From CF-161 sp035259145 (GTDB lineage: Bacteria > Chloroflexota > Dormibacteria > Dormibacterales > Dormibacteraceae): DNA of 24,794 nucleotides. The stretch is from positions 1 to 24,794 of the forward strand of contig DATFWQ010000128.1 of the NCBI GenBank assembly GCA_035259145.1, in the 5' to 3' direction. Below, in pieces: positions 8,587-15,967 of this stretch (within the stretch, counting starts at the first letter, position 1; every line of letters begins with the position of its first letter). The notes beneath the pieces were generated by a model. The model saw only the letters and a list, made by a program, of their open reading frames with translations. It made no database searches and was not told the DNA's origin. The position numbers and the translations under genes were made by a program.

Positions 8587-9937
8587 GCGCCGCCGCCTCC
8601 TCTCCAGCTATCTGGCCGAAGACAGTTCCGATGGTCAGCCCGACGCCGCCCACGTAGCCGTTGAGCAGGATGTTGCCGGCCATCACCTCGCCGGCCGCAA
8701 AGACGTTCTCCATAGGACGGCCGGAGCCGTCGAGAACACGGGCGTGTCTGTCCACGCCGACCGCCAGATAGGTGAACGTGATGCCCGGGCGCATCGGGTA
8801 AGCGAAGAACGGCGGCTGCTCGATGGGCAGCGCCCAGTTGCTCTTCGGTGGTTGCAGACCGGGTGTCCCGCGCCCGTCGAGCCGGCGGAAGTCGAAGGGT
8901 ATCTCACGCCGGGCCGCGCTGTTGAACTCACCCACGGTTGTCTCGAGCGCCCCGGGATCTACGTTGATCTTGACCGCCAGCTCCTCGATGGTGGCGCCCT
9001 CGAGGGGTGGGAAGAGCGGCGGGATGAAGAGACCCAGGACCTGGCTGTCGAAGACTGAGAAAGCCAGCTGGTCGGGCTGAAGCGCGATCAGCCCGCCCCA
9101 GGTGGCGTATCGCTTGGGCCAGAGGTCCTGACCCTCGTCGCCGAATCGCCTGCCATCTCGATTGACCGCGATCCCGAAGGGAAGCGAGTCGACTCGGGTG
9201 ACTATGCCACCCTCGTAGCGGGGCGAGCGGGCATCGCATGCGACCGCGTGGAAGCCGCGCGGGTTTCCGCGCTGCAAGGCGCCGCCCTCCAGCAGGTCTG
9301 CCAGCAACCGGCCGTCGTTCGCGCTGGTGCCGCGGATGAGGTAGTTGTCCACCGCCTTGCCCCAGTAGCGGCCCAGCCACTCCAGGTTTGACTCGAAGCC
9401 GCCCGACGCAACCACCACTGCCGGCGCCGGGACCTCTCGCCGGCCCTCTGGCATGTCGACTATCGCGGAGCGAAACCGCCCGTCCGCCAGCTGCAGCGAT
9501 ACCACTTCGGCGTGGTATCGCACCTCGACACCGGCCCGCTGCGCCCGGTCGTAGTACGTGTTGAGCAAAGCTTTGCCGCCACCAAGGAAAAAGTGGTTGG
9601 TCCGCGCCAGCTGCAGAGTGCCGCGAAAGGGAGGCTGCCAGTGGGCCCCGTGGGCCTCCATCCATCGCGATACTCCCCCTGAACGCTCGATGACCAGCGT
9701 GGCCAGATCCTTGTCGATCTCCTCACCCGTCACGCCGACGAGATCGGCCAGGAACTCCTCCTCCGAGTAATCTGGCCCCACCAACCGGATGTTGCGGGTG
9801 TACTTGCTGTTGCCGCCTCGCCACTCGGCGCTGGTCTTCTCGAGAAGCAGCACCCGTGCGCCTCGGTCGGCTGCCGCCAGCGCGGCGCAGAGGGCGGCGT
9901 TGCCGCCACCGATCACTAGAACGTCCGGTGCCTGCAA
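8570..9937 (-). CDS. tcuA: TcuA-like FAD-dependent tricarballylate dehydrogenase
   Basis: Flavoprotein of the succinate dehydrogenase/fumarate reductase flavoprotein superfamily, about 455 residues. The N-terminal dinucleotide-binding motif DVLVIGGGNAALCAA and the following ARVLLLEK bind FAD. GGNSKYTRN and the C-terminal GEVMAGNILLNGY-GGVGLT region are characteristic of TcuA. TcuA oxidises tricarballylate to cis-aconitate; here the actual substrate is inferred only from family. The start is uncertain. TTG at 9937 has GGAGG four nt upstream and puts the FAD motif at residues 4-15, as is usual. GTG at 9985 would add 16 residues without a ribosome site. It is the first gene of the minus-strand operon and diverges from coxM. 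Confidence 0.88.
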   Translation of the reverse strand: MQAPDVLVIGGGNAALCAALAAADRGARVLLLEKTSAEWRGGNSKYTRNIRLVGPDYSEEEFLADLVGVTGEEIDKDLATLVIERSGGVSRWMEAHGAHWQPPFRGTLQLARTNHFFLGGGKALLNTYYDRAQRAGVEVRYHAEVVSLQLADGRFRSAIVDMPEGRREVPAPAVVVASGGFESNLEWLGRYWGKAVDNYLIRGTSANDGRLLADLLEGGALQRGNPRGFHAVACDARSPRYEGGIVTRVDSLPFGIAVNRDGRRFGDEGQDLWPKRYATWGGLIALQPDQLAFSVFDSQVLGLFIPPLFPPLEGATIEELAVKINVDPGALETTVGEFNSAARREIPFDFRRLDGRGTPGLQPPKSNWALPIEQPPFFAYPMRPGITFTYLAVGVDRHARVLDGSGRPMENVFAAGEVMAGNILLNGYVGGVGLTIGTVFGQIAGEEAAAHARAA

Positions 9938-9972
9938 TTCGCCTCCATGGCGGCGGAGACTAGCACCACGCT

Positions 9973-10001
9973 TTGACAGCACCACCCGACGGTGTTATAC
10001 C
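9973..10001 (+). promoter_or_regulatory. Near-consensus sigma-70 promoter of the cox operon
   Basis: A perfect -35 TTGACA (9973-9978) and -10 TATACC (9996-10001; TTATAC at 9995-10000 is the alternative) are separated by 17 bp. Transcription would begin near 10008, about 54 nt before coxM, whose start is preceded by AAGGAGGAGGGG (10049-10060). On the opposite strand TATAAC (9999-9994) overlaps this -10 and could serve the divergent tcuA operon, but has no good -35. Confidence 0.6.
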
Positions 10002-10061
10002 GGGCGTTCCAGATATCGCTGTCGCCGGTCCGTCTGCCCACGTGATCAAGGAGGAGGGGAC

Positions 10062-10940
10062 ATGGTGCCCGCTGCGTTCGACTATCGCGCCCCGACGACT
10101 CTGGACGAGGCGCTCATGCTGCTCCGGGAGCACGGTGATGACGCCAAGGTGATGGCCGGGGGGCAGAGCCTGATCCCGCTCCTCAAGCTTCGATTCGCCT
10201 CGCCGGCCCTGGTCGTGGACATCGGCCGCGTTCCCGGGCTTTCGGGCATCGAGTCCGACGACGCGACGCTCAGGATCGGGACGCGCACGAGGCACGTCGA
10301 TCTGGAGCGTGACACGAGCCTCGACCGCGTCTGCCCGATCCTGCGCGAGGCTGCGCGCCAGATCTCCGACCCCCTGGTCCGCAACCTCGGGACCGTCGGC
10401 GGCTCGCTCTGCCACGCCGACCCAGCCGGTGACTGGGGGTCGGTGATGCTGGCTCTCGACGCCGAGTTCGTGGCCCGATCCTTTTCGGGCGAGCGGACGA
10501 TCGCAGGCGGTGACTTTTTCCAGGGGCCGTTCAGCACCGCCCTTCGCCCTGACGAGATCCTGACGGAGATCCGCATCCCCCGCGCCGGGGCTGCGCGCCG
10601 GAGCGGCGGCACCTACCTGAAGCTGGAGCGGAAGGTCGGCGACTTCGCGACGGTCGGGGTGGCCGTCCAGGTCCAGCTGACAGACGGCACCGTTGATAAG
10701 GCCGGCATCGGGCTGACCGCGGTCGGCCCGTCCAACCTGAAGGCACGGTCAGCCGAGCAGGCGCTGAGCGGCCGCGAACCCAGCACCGACGCCATCGCGG
10801 AGGCTGCTCGCCTCGCGGCTGAGGCCGCACAGCCGAACGACGACGTTCGGGGAAGCGCTGCTTACAAGAAGGATGTGGTTCGCGTATTCGTTCAGCGCGG
10901 TCTGGCCGGTGCCCTGGCGCAGGCTACGGCAAGGGGGTAG
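10062..10940 (+). CDS. coxM: Aerobic carbon monoxide dehydrogenase, medium (FAD) subunit
   Basis: Flavoprotein subunit of the CoxMSL hetero-hexamer; it takes electrons from the Fe-S subunit and passes them to the respiratory chain. It has 292 residues, a normal length for CoxM. The two FAD-binding signatures are present: AGGQS at 32-36 (in AGGQSLIPLLKLR) and TVGG at 111-114 (in TVGGSLCHADPAGDW). A C-terminal CO dehydrogenase flavoprotein domain completes it. The ATG at 10062 follows a very strong ribosome site. CoxS begins 2 nt after the stop, and the gene order M-S-L is that of the Oligotropha form I operon. By itself the protein could belong to any molybdenum hydroxylase; the assignment rests on the CoxL signature downstream. 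Confidence 0.93.
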   Translation: MVPAAFDYRAPTTLDEALMLLREHGDDAKVMAGGQSLIPLLKLRFASPALVVDIGRVPGLSGIESDDATLRIGTRTRHVDLERDTSLDRVCPILREAARQISDPLVRNLGTVGGSLCHADPAGDWGSVMLALDAEFVARSFSGERTIAGGDFFQGPFSTALRPDEILTEIRIPRAGAARRSGGTYLKLERKVGDFATVGVAVQVQLTDGTVDKAGIGLTAVGPSNLKARSAEQALSGREPSTDAIAEAARLAAEAAQPNDDVRGSAAYKKDVVRVFVQRGLAGALAQATARG

Positions 10941-10942
10941 CA

Positions 10943-11461
10943 ATGCAGGTCAGCGTGACGATCAACGGTCAACAGCAGACCGCGGACGTCGAGCCGCGAC
11001 TGCTCCTCGTCGACTTCATCCGTGACCAGCTCCGTCTCACCGGGACCCACGTCGGCTGCGACACCAGCAGCTGCGGCGCTTGCACCGTGCTGCTGGACGG
11101 CGAGCCCGTCAAGTCCTGCACCATGCTGGCGGTCCAGGCCGACGGCCGGGAGCTGATGACGGTGGAGGGCCTCGCGAGGGGGGCCGAGCTGCACCCGGTG
11201 CAGGTCGGCTTCCACGAGGAGCACGGCCTCCAGTGCGGGTTCTGCACCCCAGGCATGATGCTGGTCGCAAAAGCGCTGCTGGAACGCAATGCGGATCCCA
11301 CCGAGGAGGAGATCCGCTGGGCGATCAGCGGCAACATCTGCCGGTGCACCGGCTACGTGAACATCGTCAAGTCCGTCCGCCACGCCGCTCGGCTCCAGGC
11401 TGAGCGAGCGGCGGCCCCAGTGGCGCCGGTCGCGGCTGCGGTGTCGGGAGGTGAGTCATGA
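10943..11461 (+). CDS. coxS: Aerobic carbon monoxide dehydrogenase, small (2Fe-2S) subunit
   Basis: Electron-transfer subunit with two [2Fe-2S] clusters, 172 residues. Cluster ligands are Cys39, Cys44, Cys47 and Cys59 in the ferredoxin domain and Cys98, Cys101, Cys133 and Cys135 in the helical domain (QCGFCTPGM, NICRCTGY). Unlike the small subunit at 2294-2974 it has no signal segment, so this enzyme is cytoplasmic or on the inner membrane face. The last 20 residues are an Ala/Pro-rich tail. It starts 2 nt after coxM and overlaps coxL by 4 nt (ATGA), so the three are one coupled transcript. Confidence 0.94.
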   Translation: MQVSVTINGQQQTADVEPRLLLVDFIRDQLRLTGTHVGCDTSSCGACTVLLDGEPVKSCTMLAVQADGRELMTVEGLARGAELHPVQVGFHEEHGLQCGFCTPGMMLVAKALLERNADPTEEEIRWAISGNICRCTGYVNIVKSVRHAARLQAERAAAPVAPVAAAVSGGES

Positions 11462-13812
11462 GTGTGGAGGCCAAGCCTCACGGGGGCATCGGCGAGTCGA
11501 TCAAGCGCAAGGAGGACGGCCGCTTCCTGGTCGGCAGGGGCAACTACCTGGACGACGTGAGCCTGCCGGGGATGCTGCACATGGCCATCCTGCGCAGTCC
11601 CCACGCGCACGCCCGCATACGCTCGATCGACGCCGCGGCCGCGAGCGTGGTGCCGGGTGTGGTTGCCGTAGTGACCGGTGAGCTCATGGCTCAGCACAAC
11701 CTGGCCTGGATGCCGACCCTGAGCGGGGACACTCAGGCAGTGCTGGCTACGGACAAGGTCCGCTTCCAGGGACAGGAGGTCGCCGCGGTCGTGGCCGAAA
11801 CCAAGTACGCGGCGGAGGACGCGGTCGGCCTGATCCAGGTCGACTACGACGTGCTGCCCGCGGTCACCAGTCCTCAGCAGGCGAGCGAGCCGGGCGCAGC
11901 GTTGATCCGCGACGAGAAGGAGGGTCAGAAGGACAACCACATCTACCACTGGGAGGCCGGCGACAGGGCGGCCACCGACACCGCCTTCGCCCGGGCCCAC
12001 CGGGTGGTCAGGCTTACGACCCACTATCCACGCTCTCATCCCGCCCCGCTCGAGACGTGTGGCATCGTCGCCGACGTCAATCCCGCCACCGGCAAGGCGA
12101 CGCTCTACATGACCTCGCAGGCGCCGCACGCCATCCGCACAGTCTTCGCGCTGGTCGCCGGGCTCCCGGAGCACCAGATCCGGGTGATCGCCCCTGACAT
12201 CGGCGGCGGCTTCGGGAACAAAGTGCCTGTCTACCCCGGCTACGTGGTCGCCACCGCGGCGTCTCTGCTCCTGGGCCGGCCGGTGAAGTGGGTCGAGGAC
12301 CGTAACGAGAACCTCATCTCGACGGGCTTTGCCCGCGACTTTCACATGACCGGCGAGCTGGCCCTCGACTCCGAGGGCAGGATGCTGGCTCTCCGGGTCC
12401 ACCTTGACAGCGACAACGGCGCCTTCTTCGCAGACGCGCAGCCGAGCAAGTTCAAGGCCGGCCTCTTCCACATCGTCACCGGCTCCTACGACACCCCCGC
12501 CGCCCACGTGACTGCGGACGGCTTCTACACCAACAAGGCACCGGGCGGTGTGGCCTACCGCTGCTCGTTCCGAGTCACGGAGGCGTCCTACCTGATCGAG
12601 CGGCTCGTGACCAACGCCGCAATCGAGATGGGCATGGACCAGGCGGAGATGAGGCTCAAGAACTTCATCCCGGCGTCGGCCTTCCCGTACCGCTCGGCCA
12701 CTGGCTGGGAGTACGACAGCGGTGACTACGCGTCCGCAATGAATCTGGCCCTGGAGAAGGTCGCCTACTCGGAGCTGCGCCGCGAGCAAGCGGAGCGGAG
12801 GGCGCGGGGCGAGCTCATGGGCATCGGGCTGGCGAGCTTCACCGAGGTCGTCGGAGCCGGCCACGGCAAGGACTTCGACATCCTCGGCCTGCGCATGTTC
12901 GATTCGGCTGAGCTCAGGGTCCACCCGACCGGAAAGGCGGTGCTCAAACTCGGCGTGAAGACCCAGGGTCAGGGCCACGAGACGACGTTCGCCCAGATCG
13001 TGGCCGAGGAGCTGGGAATCCCGGCTGCCGACGTCGAGGTCCAGCACGGTGACACCGACAACACGCCCTACGGGTTGGGCACGTATGCATCGCGCTCGAC
13101 GCCGGTGGCGGGCGCGGCCACCGCCGTGGTTTCACGCAAGCTTCGAGACAAGGCTCGCGCCCTGGCAGCCCATCTGCTCGAGGCCTCGGAGGAGGACCTC
13201 GAGTGGGAGCGGGGACGCTTCTTTGTGCGAGGCTCGCCGGACCGGGCCAAGACGATCCAGGACTGCGCCTTCGCGGCCTACACCAACCTGCCCGACGGCA
13301 TGGAGGCCGGACTGGAGGGGGTCAGCTACTACGACCCACCGAACATGACCTTCCCGTTCGGCACCTACGCGGTGGTCGTCGACGTCGACAAGGGGACCGG
13401 GGTCGTGAAAGTGCGCAAGGTGGTCGCCGTCGACGACTGCGGCGTCCGCATCAACCCCATGATCGTCGAGGGGCAGATCCACGGCGGGCTGACCGAGGGC
13501 TTTGGCATCGCCTTCACCGAGCTGATCACGTTCGACGGCGACGGAAACTGCATCGGCTCCAACTTCATGGACTACCTGCTCCCGACCTCGTGGGAGACGC
13601 CGCGATTCGAGTGCTTCGAGACGGTTACGCCTTCGCCGCATCATCCTCTTGGCGCGAAGGGCGTCGGGGAGTCGGCGACCGTGGGCTCGCCGGCCGCTTA
13701 CGTTAACGCGGTGATGGACGCGCTGGCACCGTACGGGATCACGAACATCGACATGCCGGTGACCTCCGACAAGGTCTGGGCGGCCCTGAGGTCCAGGGGG
13801 GTCACGGAATAA
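11458..13812 (+). CDS. coxL: Form I aerobic carbon monoxide dehydrogenase, large Mo-Cu subunit
   Basis: Catalytic subunit that oxidises CO to CO2 at a Mo-S-Cu centre. It has 784 residues, slightly shorter than characterised CoxL. The form I signature AYRCSFR lies at 366-372 (12553-12573), placing Cys369 as the copper ligand; form II and other family members lack this cysteine loop. Other expected elements are IGGGFGNK at 248-255 and GVGES with catalytic Glu738 near the C-terminus, preceded by HPLGAK. There is no Tat signal, as expected. The ATG at 11458 overlaps the coxS stop, and GGAGG stands 6 nt upstream. The stop TAA at 13810-13812 overlaps the presumed start of xdhC. Form I assignment is strong; activity would also need copper/sulfur maturation factors, which are not in this window. 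Confidence 0.96.
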   Translation: MSVEAKPHGGIGESIKRKEDGRFLVGRGNYLDDVSLPGMLHMAILRSPHAHARIRSIDAAAASVVPGVVAVVTGELMAQHNLAWMPTLSGDTQAVLATDKVRFQGQEVAAVVAETKYAAEDAVGLIQVDYDVLPAVTSPQQASEPGAALIRDEKEGQKDNHIYHWEAGDRAATDTAFARAHRVVRLTTHYPRSHPAPLETCGIVADVNPATGKATLYMTSQAPHAIRTVFALVAGLPEHQIRVIAPDIGGGFGNKVPVYPGYVVATAASLLLGRPVKWVEDRNENLISTGFARDFHMTGELALDSEGRMLALRVHLDSDNGAFFADAQPSKFKAGLFHIVTGSYDTPAAHVTADGFYTNKAPGGVAYRCSFRVTEASYLIERLVTNAAIEMGMDQAEMRLKNFIPASAFPYRSATGWEYDSGDYASAMNLALEKVAYSELRREQAERRARGELMGIGLASFTEVVGAGHGKDFDILGLRMFDSAELRVHPTGKAVLKLGVKTQGQGHETTFAQIVAEELGIPAADVEVQHGDTDNTPYGLGTYASRSTPVAGAATAVVSRKLRDKARALAAHLLEASEEDLEWERGRFFVRGSPDRAKTIQDCAFAAYTNLPDGMEAGLEGVSYYDPPNMTFPFGTYAVVVDVDKGTGVVKVRKVVAVDDCGVRINPMIVEGQIHGGLTEGFGIAFTELITFDGDGNCIGSNFMDYLLPTSWETPRFECFETVTPSPHHPLGAKGVGESATVGSPAAYVNAVMDALAPYGITNIDMPVTSDKVWAALRSRGVTE
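12553..12573 (+). other. CoxL form I active-site loop (AYRCSFR)
   Basis: Codons 366-372 of coxL. This heptapeptide distinguishes true (form I) CO dehydrogenases from the related form II and other molybdenum hydroxylases; Cys369 corresponds to the copper-binding cysteine. Confidence 0.95.
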
Positions 13813-14744
13813 CGGACGACCTTATCCCGCTTCTGGCCGAGCTGGCCGCTTCCGGCACGCCCTGCGTGCTGGCCACGGTCGTTCGCTGCGATGCGCCCAC
13901 CTCGGCACGGCCGGGCGACAAGGCGGTTATCACCGCCGATGGCCGGTTGCGGGGATGGATAGGGGGCAGCTGTTCGGAGCCGCTCGTGCGGCGCGAGGCG
14001 CTGAAGGCCCTTGCGGAGGGCACGCCGCGCCTGGTTCGGATCGTGCCTGACACCGCCTCATCGGAGACCCGCCACCCAGGGGAGCTGACGCTGGCCACCT
14101 CCTGCCCCAGCGGCGGCAGCCTGGAGATCTTCGTCGAGCCGCGCCTGCCGAAGCCCTTGCTCGTCGTGTTCGGCGACAGCCCGGCGGCCCACACGCTGGT
14201 GGCGCTCGGCTCACTGACCGGCTTCAGGACGTGCGCCGTCCACCCGGCCGCTCGGACTGAGGACTTCTCGGGTGCTGACATGGTGCTTTCCGGGCTCGAC
14301 CTGAGGGCCGCCGCACCCGGTTCGGACGGCTGGGTGGTGGTGGCCACCATGGGGCACTACGACGAGGACGCTCTAGAGGCGGCGCTCGCGTATCCAGACC
14401 TCGACGTCGGGCTGGTGGCGAGCAGCCGCCGGGCGGCTGCGGTCCTCGACGCTCTGCGCAGGCGCGGGCTTCGGGACTCGACCCTGGCGCGGGTCAGGAC
14501 GCCCGCCGGGGGAACGCACGCCGGCAGCCAGGAAGAGATCGCCCTGGCGGCGCTTGCGGAGGTGGTTGCGCTTCGCCGGAGCCGCCTCCGGCCGGCGAGT
14601 GAGGCAGCAGCCCCGGATGGTCTTTTCGCAACCGACCCTGTCTGCGGCATGGCGGTGGAGGTGGCGGCGGCCCGGCACCGGCTGGACCACGCTGACGAGA
14701 CGCTGTACTTCTGCAGCGAGGGCTGCCTCCAGCGTTACCGATGA
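13809..14744 (+). CDS. XdhC/CoxF-family maturation protein with C-terminal YHS domain
   Basis: XdhC-type proteins bind the molybdenum cofactor, promote its sulfuration and insert it into hydroxylases such as CoxL. The N-terminal XdhC domain is visible as LATVVRCDAPTSARPGDKA and WIGGSCSEPLVRREAL. The Rossmann-like C-terminal domain starts at LLVVFGDSPAAHTLVALG. An extra 36-residue YHS-type module, DPVCGMAVEV to YFCSEGC, runs from 14634 to the stop. Homology extends upstream of the first standard start (GTG 13866, no ribosome site) through LIPLLAELAASGTPC. I therefore place the start at ATA 13809, where ATAA overlaps the coxL stop exactly where an ATGA would be expected, with AGGGGG 8 nt upstream. 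If ATA is not used, GTG 13866 gives a 292-residue protein lacking the first helix. Confidence 0.85.
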   Translation: MTDDLIPLLAELAASGTPCVLATVVRCDAPTSARPGDKAVITADGRLRGWIGGSCSEPLVRREALKALAEGTPRLVRIVPDTASSETRHPGELTLATSCPSGGSLEIFVEPRLPKPLLVVFGDSPAAHTLVALGSLTGFRTCAVHPAARTEDFSGADMVLSGLDLRAAAPGSDGWVVVATMGHYDEDALEAALAYPDLDVGLVASSRRAAAVLDALRRRGLRDSTLARVRTPAGGTHAGSQEEIALAALAEVVALRRSRLRPASEAAAPDGLFATDPVCGMAVEVAAARHRLDHADETLYFCSEGCLQRYR

Positions 14745-14821
14745 GCAGCCGCTCGGCAGCCATCGTCCTGGCGGCCGGATGCCAGCTCACCGATGACACC
14801 CCCTACCCGTTCACGAGCTGA
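14741..14821 (+). pseudogene. Truncated MobA/MocA-like nucleotidyltransferase remnant
   Basis: An ATG overlapping the xdhC stop (ATGA) opens a 26-codon frame beginning MSSRSAAIVLAAG, the standard N-terminus of MobA/MocA-like molybdenum-cofactor nucleotidyltransferases, which often follow xdhC genes. After the Gly the expected GxSxRMG signature is out of frame: removing one T near 14783 restores ASSPM. Similarity ends by about 14797, and the 3' end of the convergent phosphoesterase begins at 14803. The gene is thus a remnant of some 20 codons cut by a rearrangement. The short length makes the family call likely rather than certain. Confidence 0.65.
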
Positions 14822-15738
14822 TAGCTCTTGACCCCTTTTCTGGCATCCAGTTCGATGATCGCGGCCATCAGGATCCCCTCCTCGTACGCGCTGCCCGGGT
14901 TGATGGCGAGTGTGCGGCCGAGCTTGGTGGCTCCCTTGCTCTCGGGGATGTGGCCGTGCAGCGACAGCAGCGGTTGGTACCGGTTGATCGCGTCCCGAAC
15001 AGCCGTTGAGCCCACTGGCCGCATGGCCCGGCCTCCGTGCGTCGGCCGGAGGTTCTCGCCGAGGGCGGGCGCCTCGTCGAGCTTCGAGCCATACGGCGGC
15101 AGATGGAAGTTGAAAATCGCTCTCTGCGGGTGCCGCAGCTTGACGACCATGGCCTCGATGCGCTTGCCGAGGTCTTCCTCGGGCTCCTCGCGGTGGGTCT
15201 TCCACGGCGTCGGGTTGGACCAACCGGTCGAGATCATCTCGAAGCCGTCGACGTCGATCGCGCGGCCCTCTGCATGGTGGACCCGATTCGCGGCCCTGAG
15301 GAGGTCGTCGATGGCCAGCTCGTCGTCGTTGCCAGGGCAGACGAAGCACTGGACGTCTGAGTTCGCGAGCCGGTCCTCGGCCAACTGCAACCAGCGCGCG
15401 ACGGTCTGGCACATAGTGTCTGTGAAGAGCCTGCTCAGGCGCGCGGAATCCGCCTCCAGCTCCCGGGCCTCGGCTGAAGACATCCGCACGGGATAGTAGC
15501 CGCGACGCTGAATCTGCGTCATCGCGTCATCCGCCTCCGCGGCGCTGACGCGATGCTGGGTGCCGGACAGTGTGTACTCGTACCCACCGTCGTCTTCGAC
15601 GAGCGGGATGATCGCCTTGCCGGTGAGGTCACCCCCGCATATGAGCACGTTGGCACGGTAGAACCTGGCGGCGTTCAGAAACTTCCGCCAGCAGATCTCT
15701 GAGCCGTGCAGGTCGGTCGCGTAGACGACCCTGGTCAC
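14803..15738 (-). CDS. Calcineurin-like metallophosphoesterase
   Basis: Protein of 311 residues with the ordered metal-binding motifs of the calcineurin-like phosphoesterase superfamily. These are DLHG at 9-12, GGDLTGK at 35-41, PGNDD near residue 140, NFHLPPYG near 210 and LHGHIPES near 260, ending in NPGSAYEEG. Such enzymes use two metal ions to cleave phosphomono- or diesters. It may act on a nucleotide or other small phosphoester; the substrate cannot be read. The start is GTG at 15738 with AAGGAGG about 10 nt upstream. No signal peptide or membrane segment is seen. Its 3' end overlaps the broken MobA-like remnant, which marks a rearrangement boundary. It is not part of the cox operon. 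Confidence 0.88.
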   Translation of the reverse strand: MTRVVYATDLHGSEICWRKFLNAARFYRANVLICGGDLTGKAIIPLVEDDGGYEYTLSGTQHRVSAAEADDAMTQIQRRGYYPVRMSSAEARELEADSARLSRLFTDTMCQTVARWLQLAEDRLANSDVQCFVCPGNDDELAIDDLLRAANRVHHAEGRAIDVDGFEMISTGWSNPTPWKTHREEPEEDLGKRIEAMVVKLRHPQRAIFNFHLPPYGSKLDEAPALGENLRPTHGGRAMRPVGSTAVRDAINRYQPLLSLHGHIPESKGATKLGRTLAINPGSAYEEGILMAAIIELDARKGVKSYQLVNG

Positions 15739-15759
15739 CGTCGCTCTCCCTCCTTGGCC

Positions 15760-15912
15760 CTACAGCACTCTGCGCACCGCGGCTTCGAAGCCGGTTACGT
15801 GGCGAGGCATCATATCCTGAGCCCGGCCTCCGTCGCGAACAACTATGGCGTCGAGCAGCTGGCTGTGCTCCTGCACTGCGAGCCTCTTTCGTGATGCGCT
15901 ATAGGCGAATGC
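15760..15912 (-). pseudogene. C-terminal fragment of a GntR-family regulator (FCD domain)
   Basis: On the minus strand about 51 codons ending at 15760 read as the last helices of an FCD ligand-binding domain: QEHSQLLDAI, then RAQDMMPRHV and a terminal hydrophobic helix. This matches the usual EH..I..AI..GD...A...M..H pattern of FadR-type GntR regulators. Upstream of about 15912 the frame stays open to 16017 but loses any resemblance, and the HTH half is absent; the plus-strand MTHFR gene begins at 15968. I read it as a degraded fragment. Confidence 0.6.
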
Positions 15913-15967
15913 AGCACGCTTCGGAAGGGCAAGGGATCTGGGCCTGGAGGCCGATGCGGGAGTCCAG

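Noticed and set aside
11353..13047. 564-codon open frame on the minus strand opposite coxL
   Set aside because: It is antisense to strongly conserved coxS/coxL, has no recognisable domain and is Val/Asp/Arg/His-rich, as expected for the complement of a GC-rich gene.
15877..15905. TATAGG (15900-15905) as a -10 for the MTHFR gene
   Set aside because: The hexamer 17 bp upstream is TGCGAG, with no resemblance to a -35.
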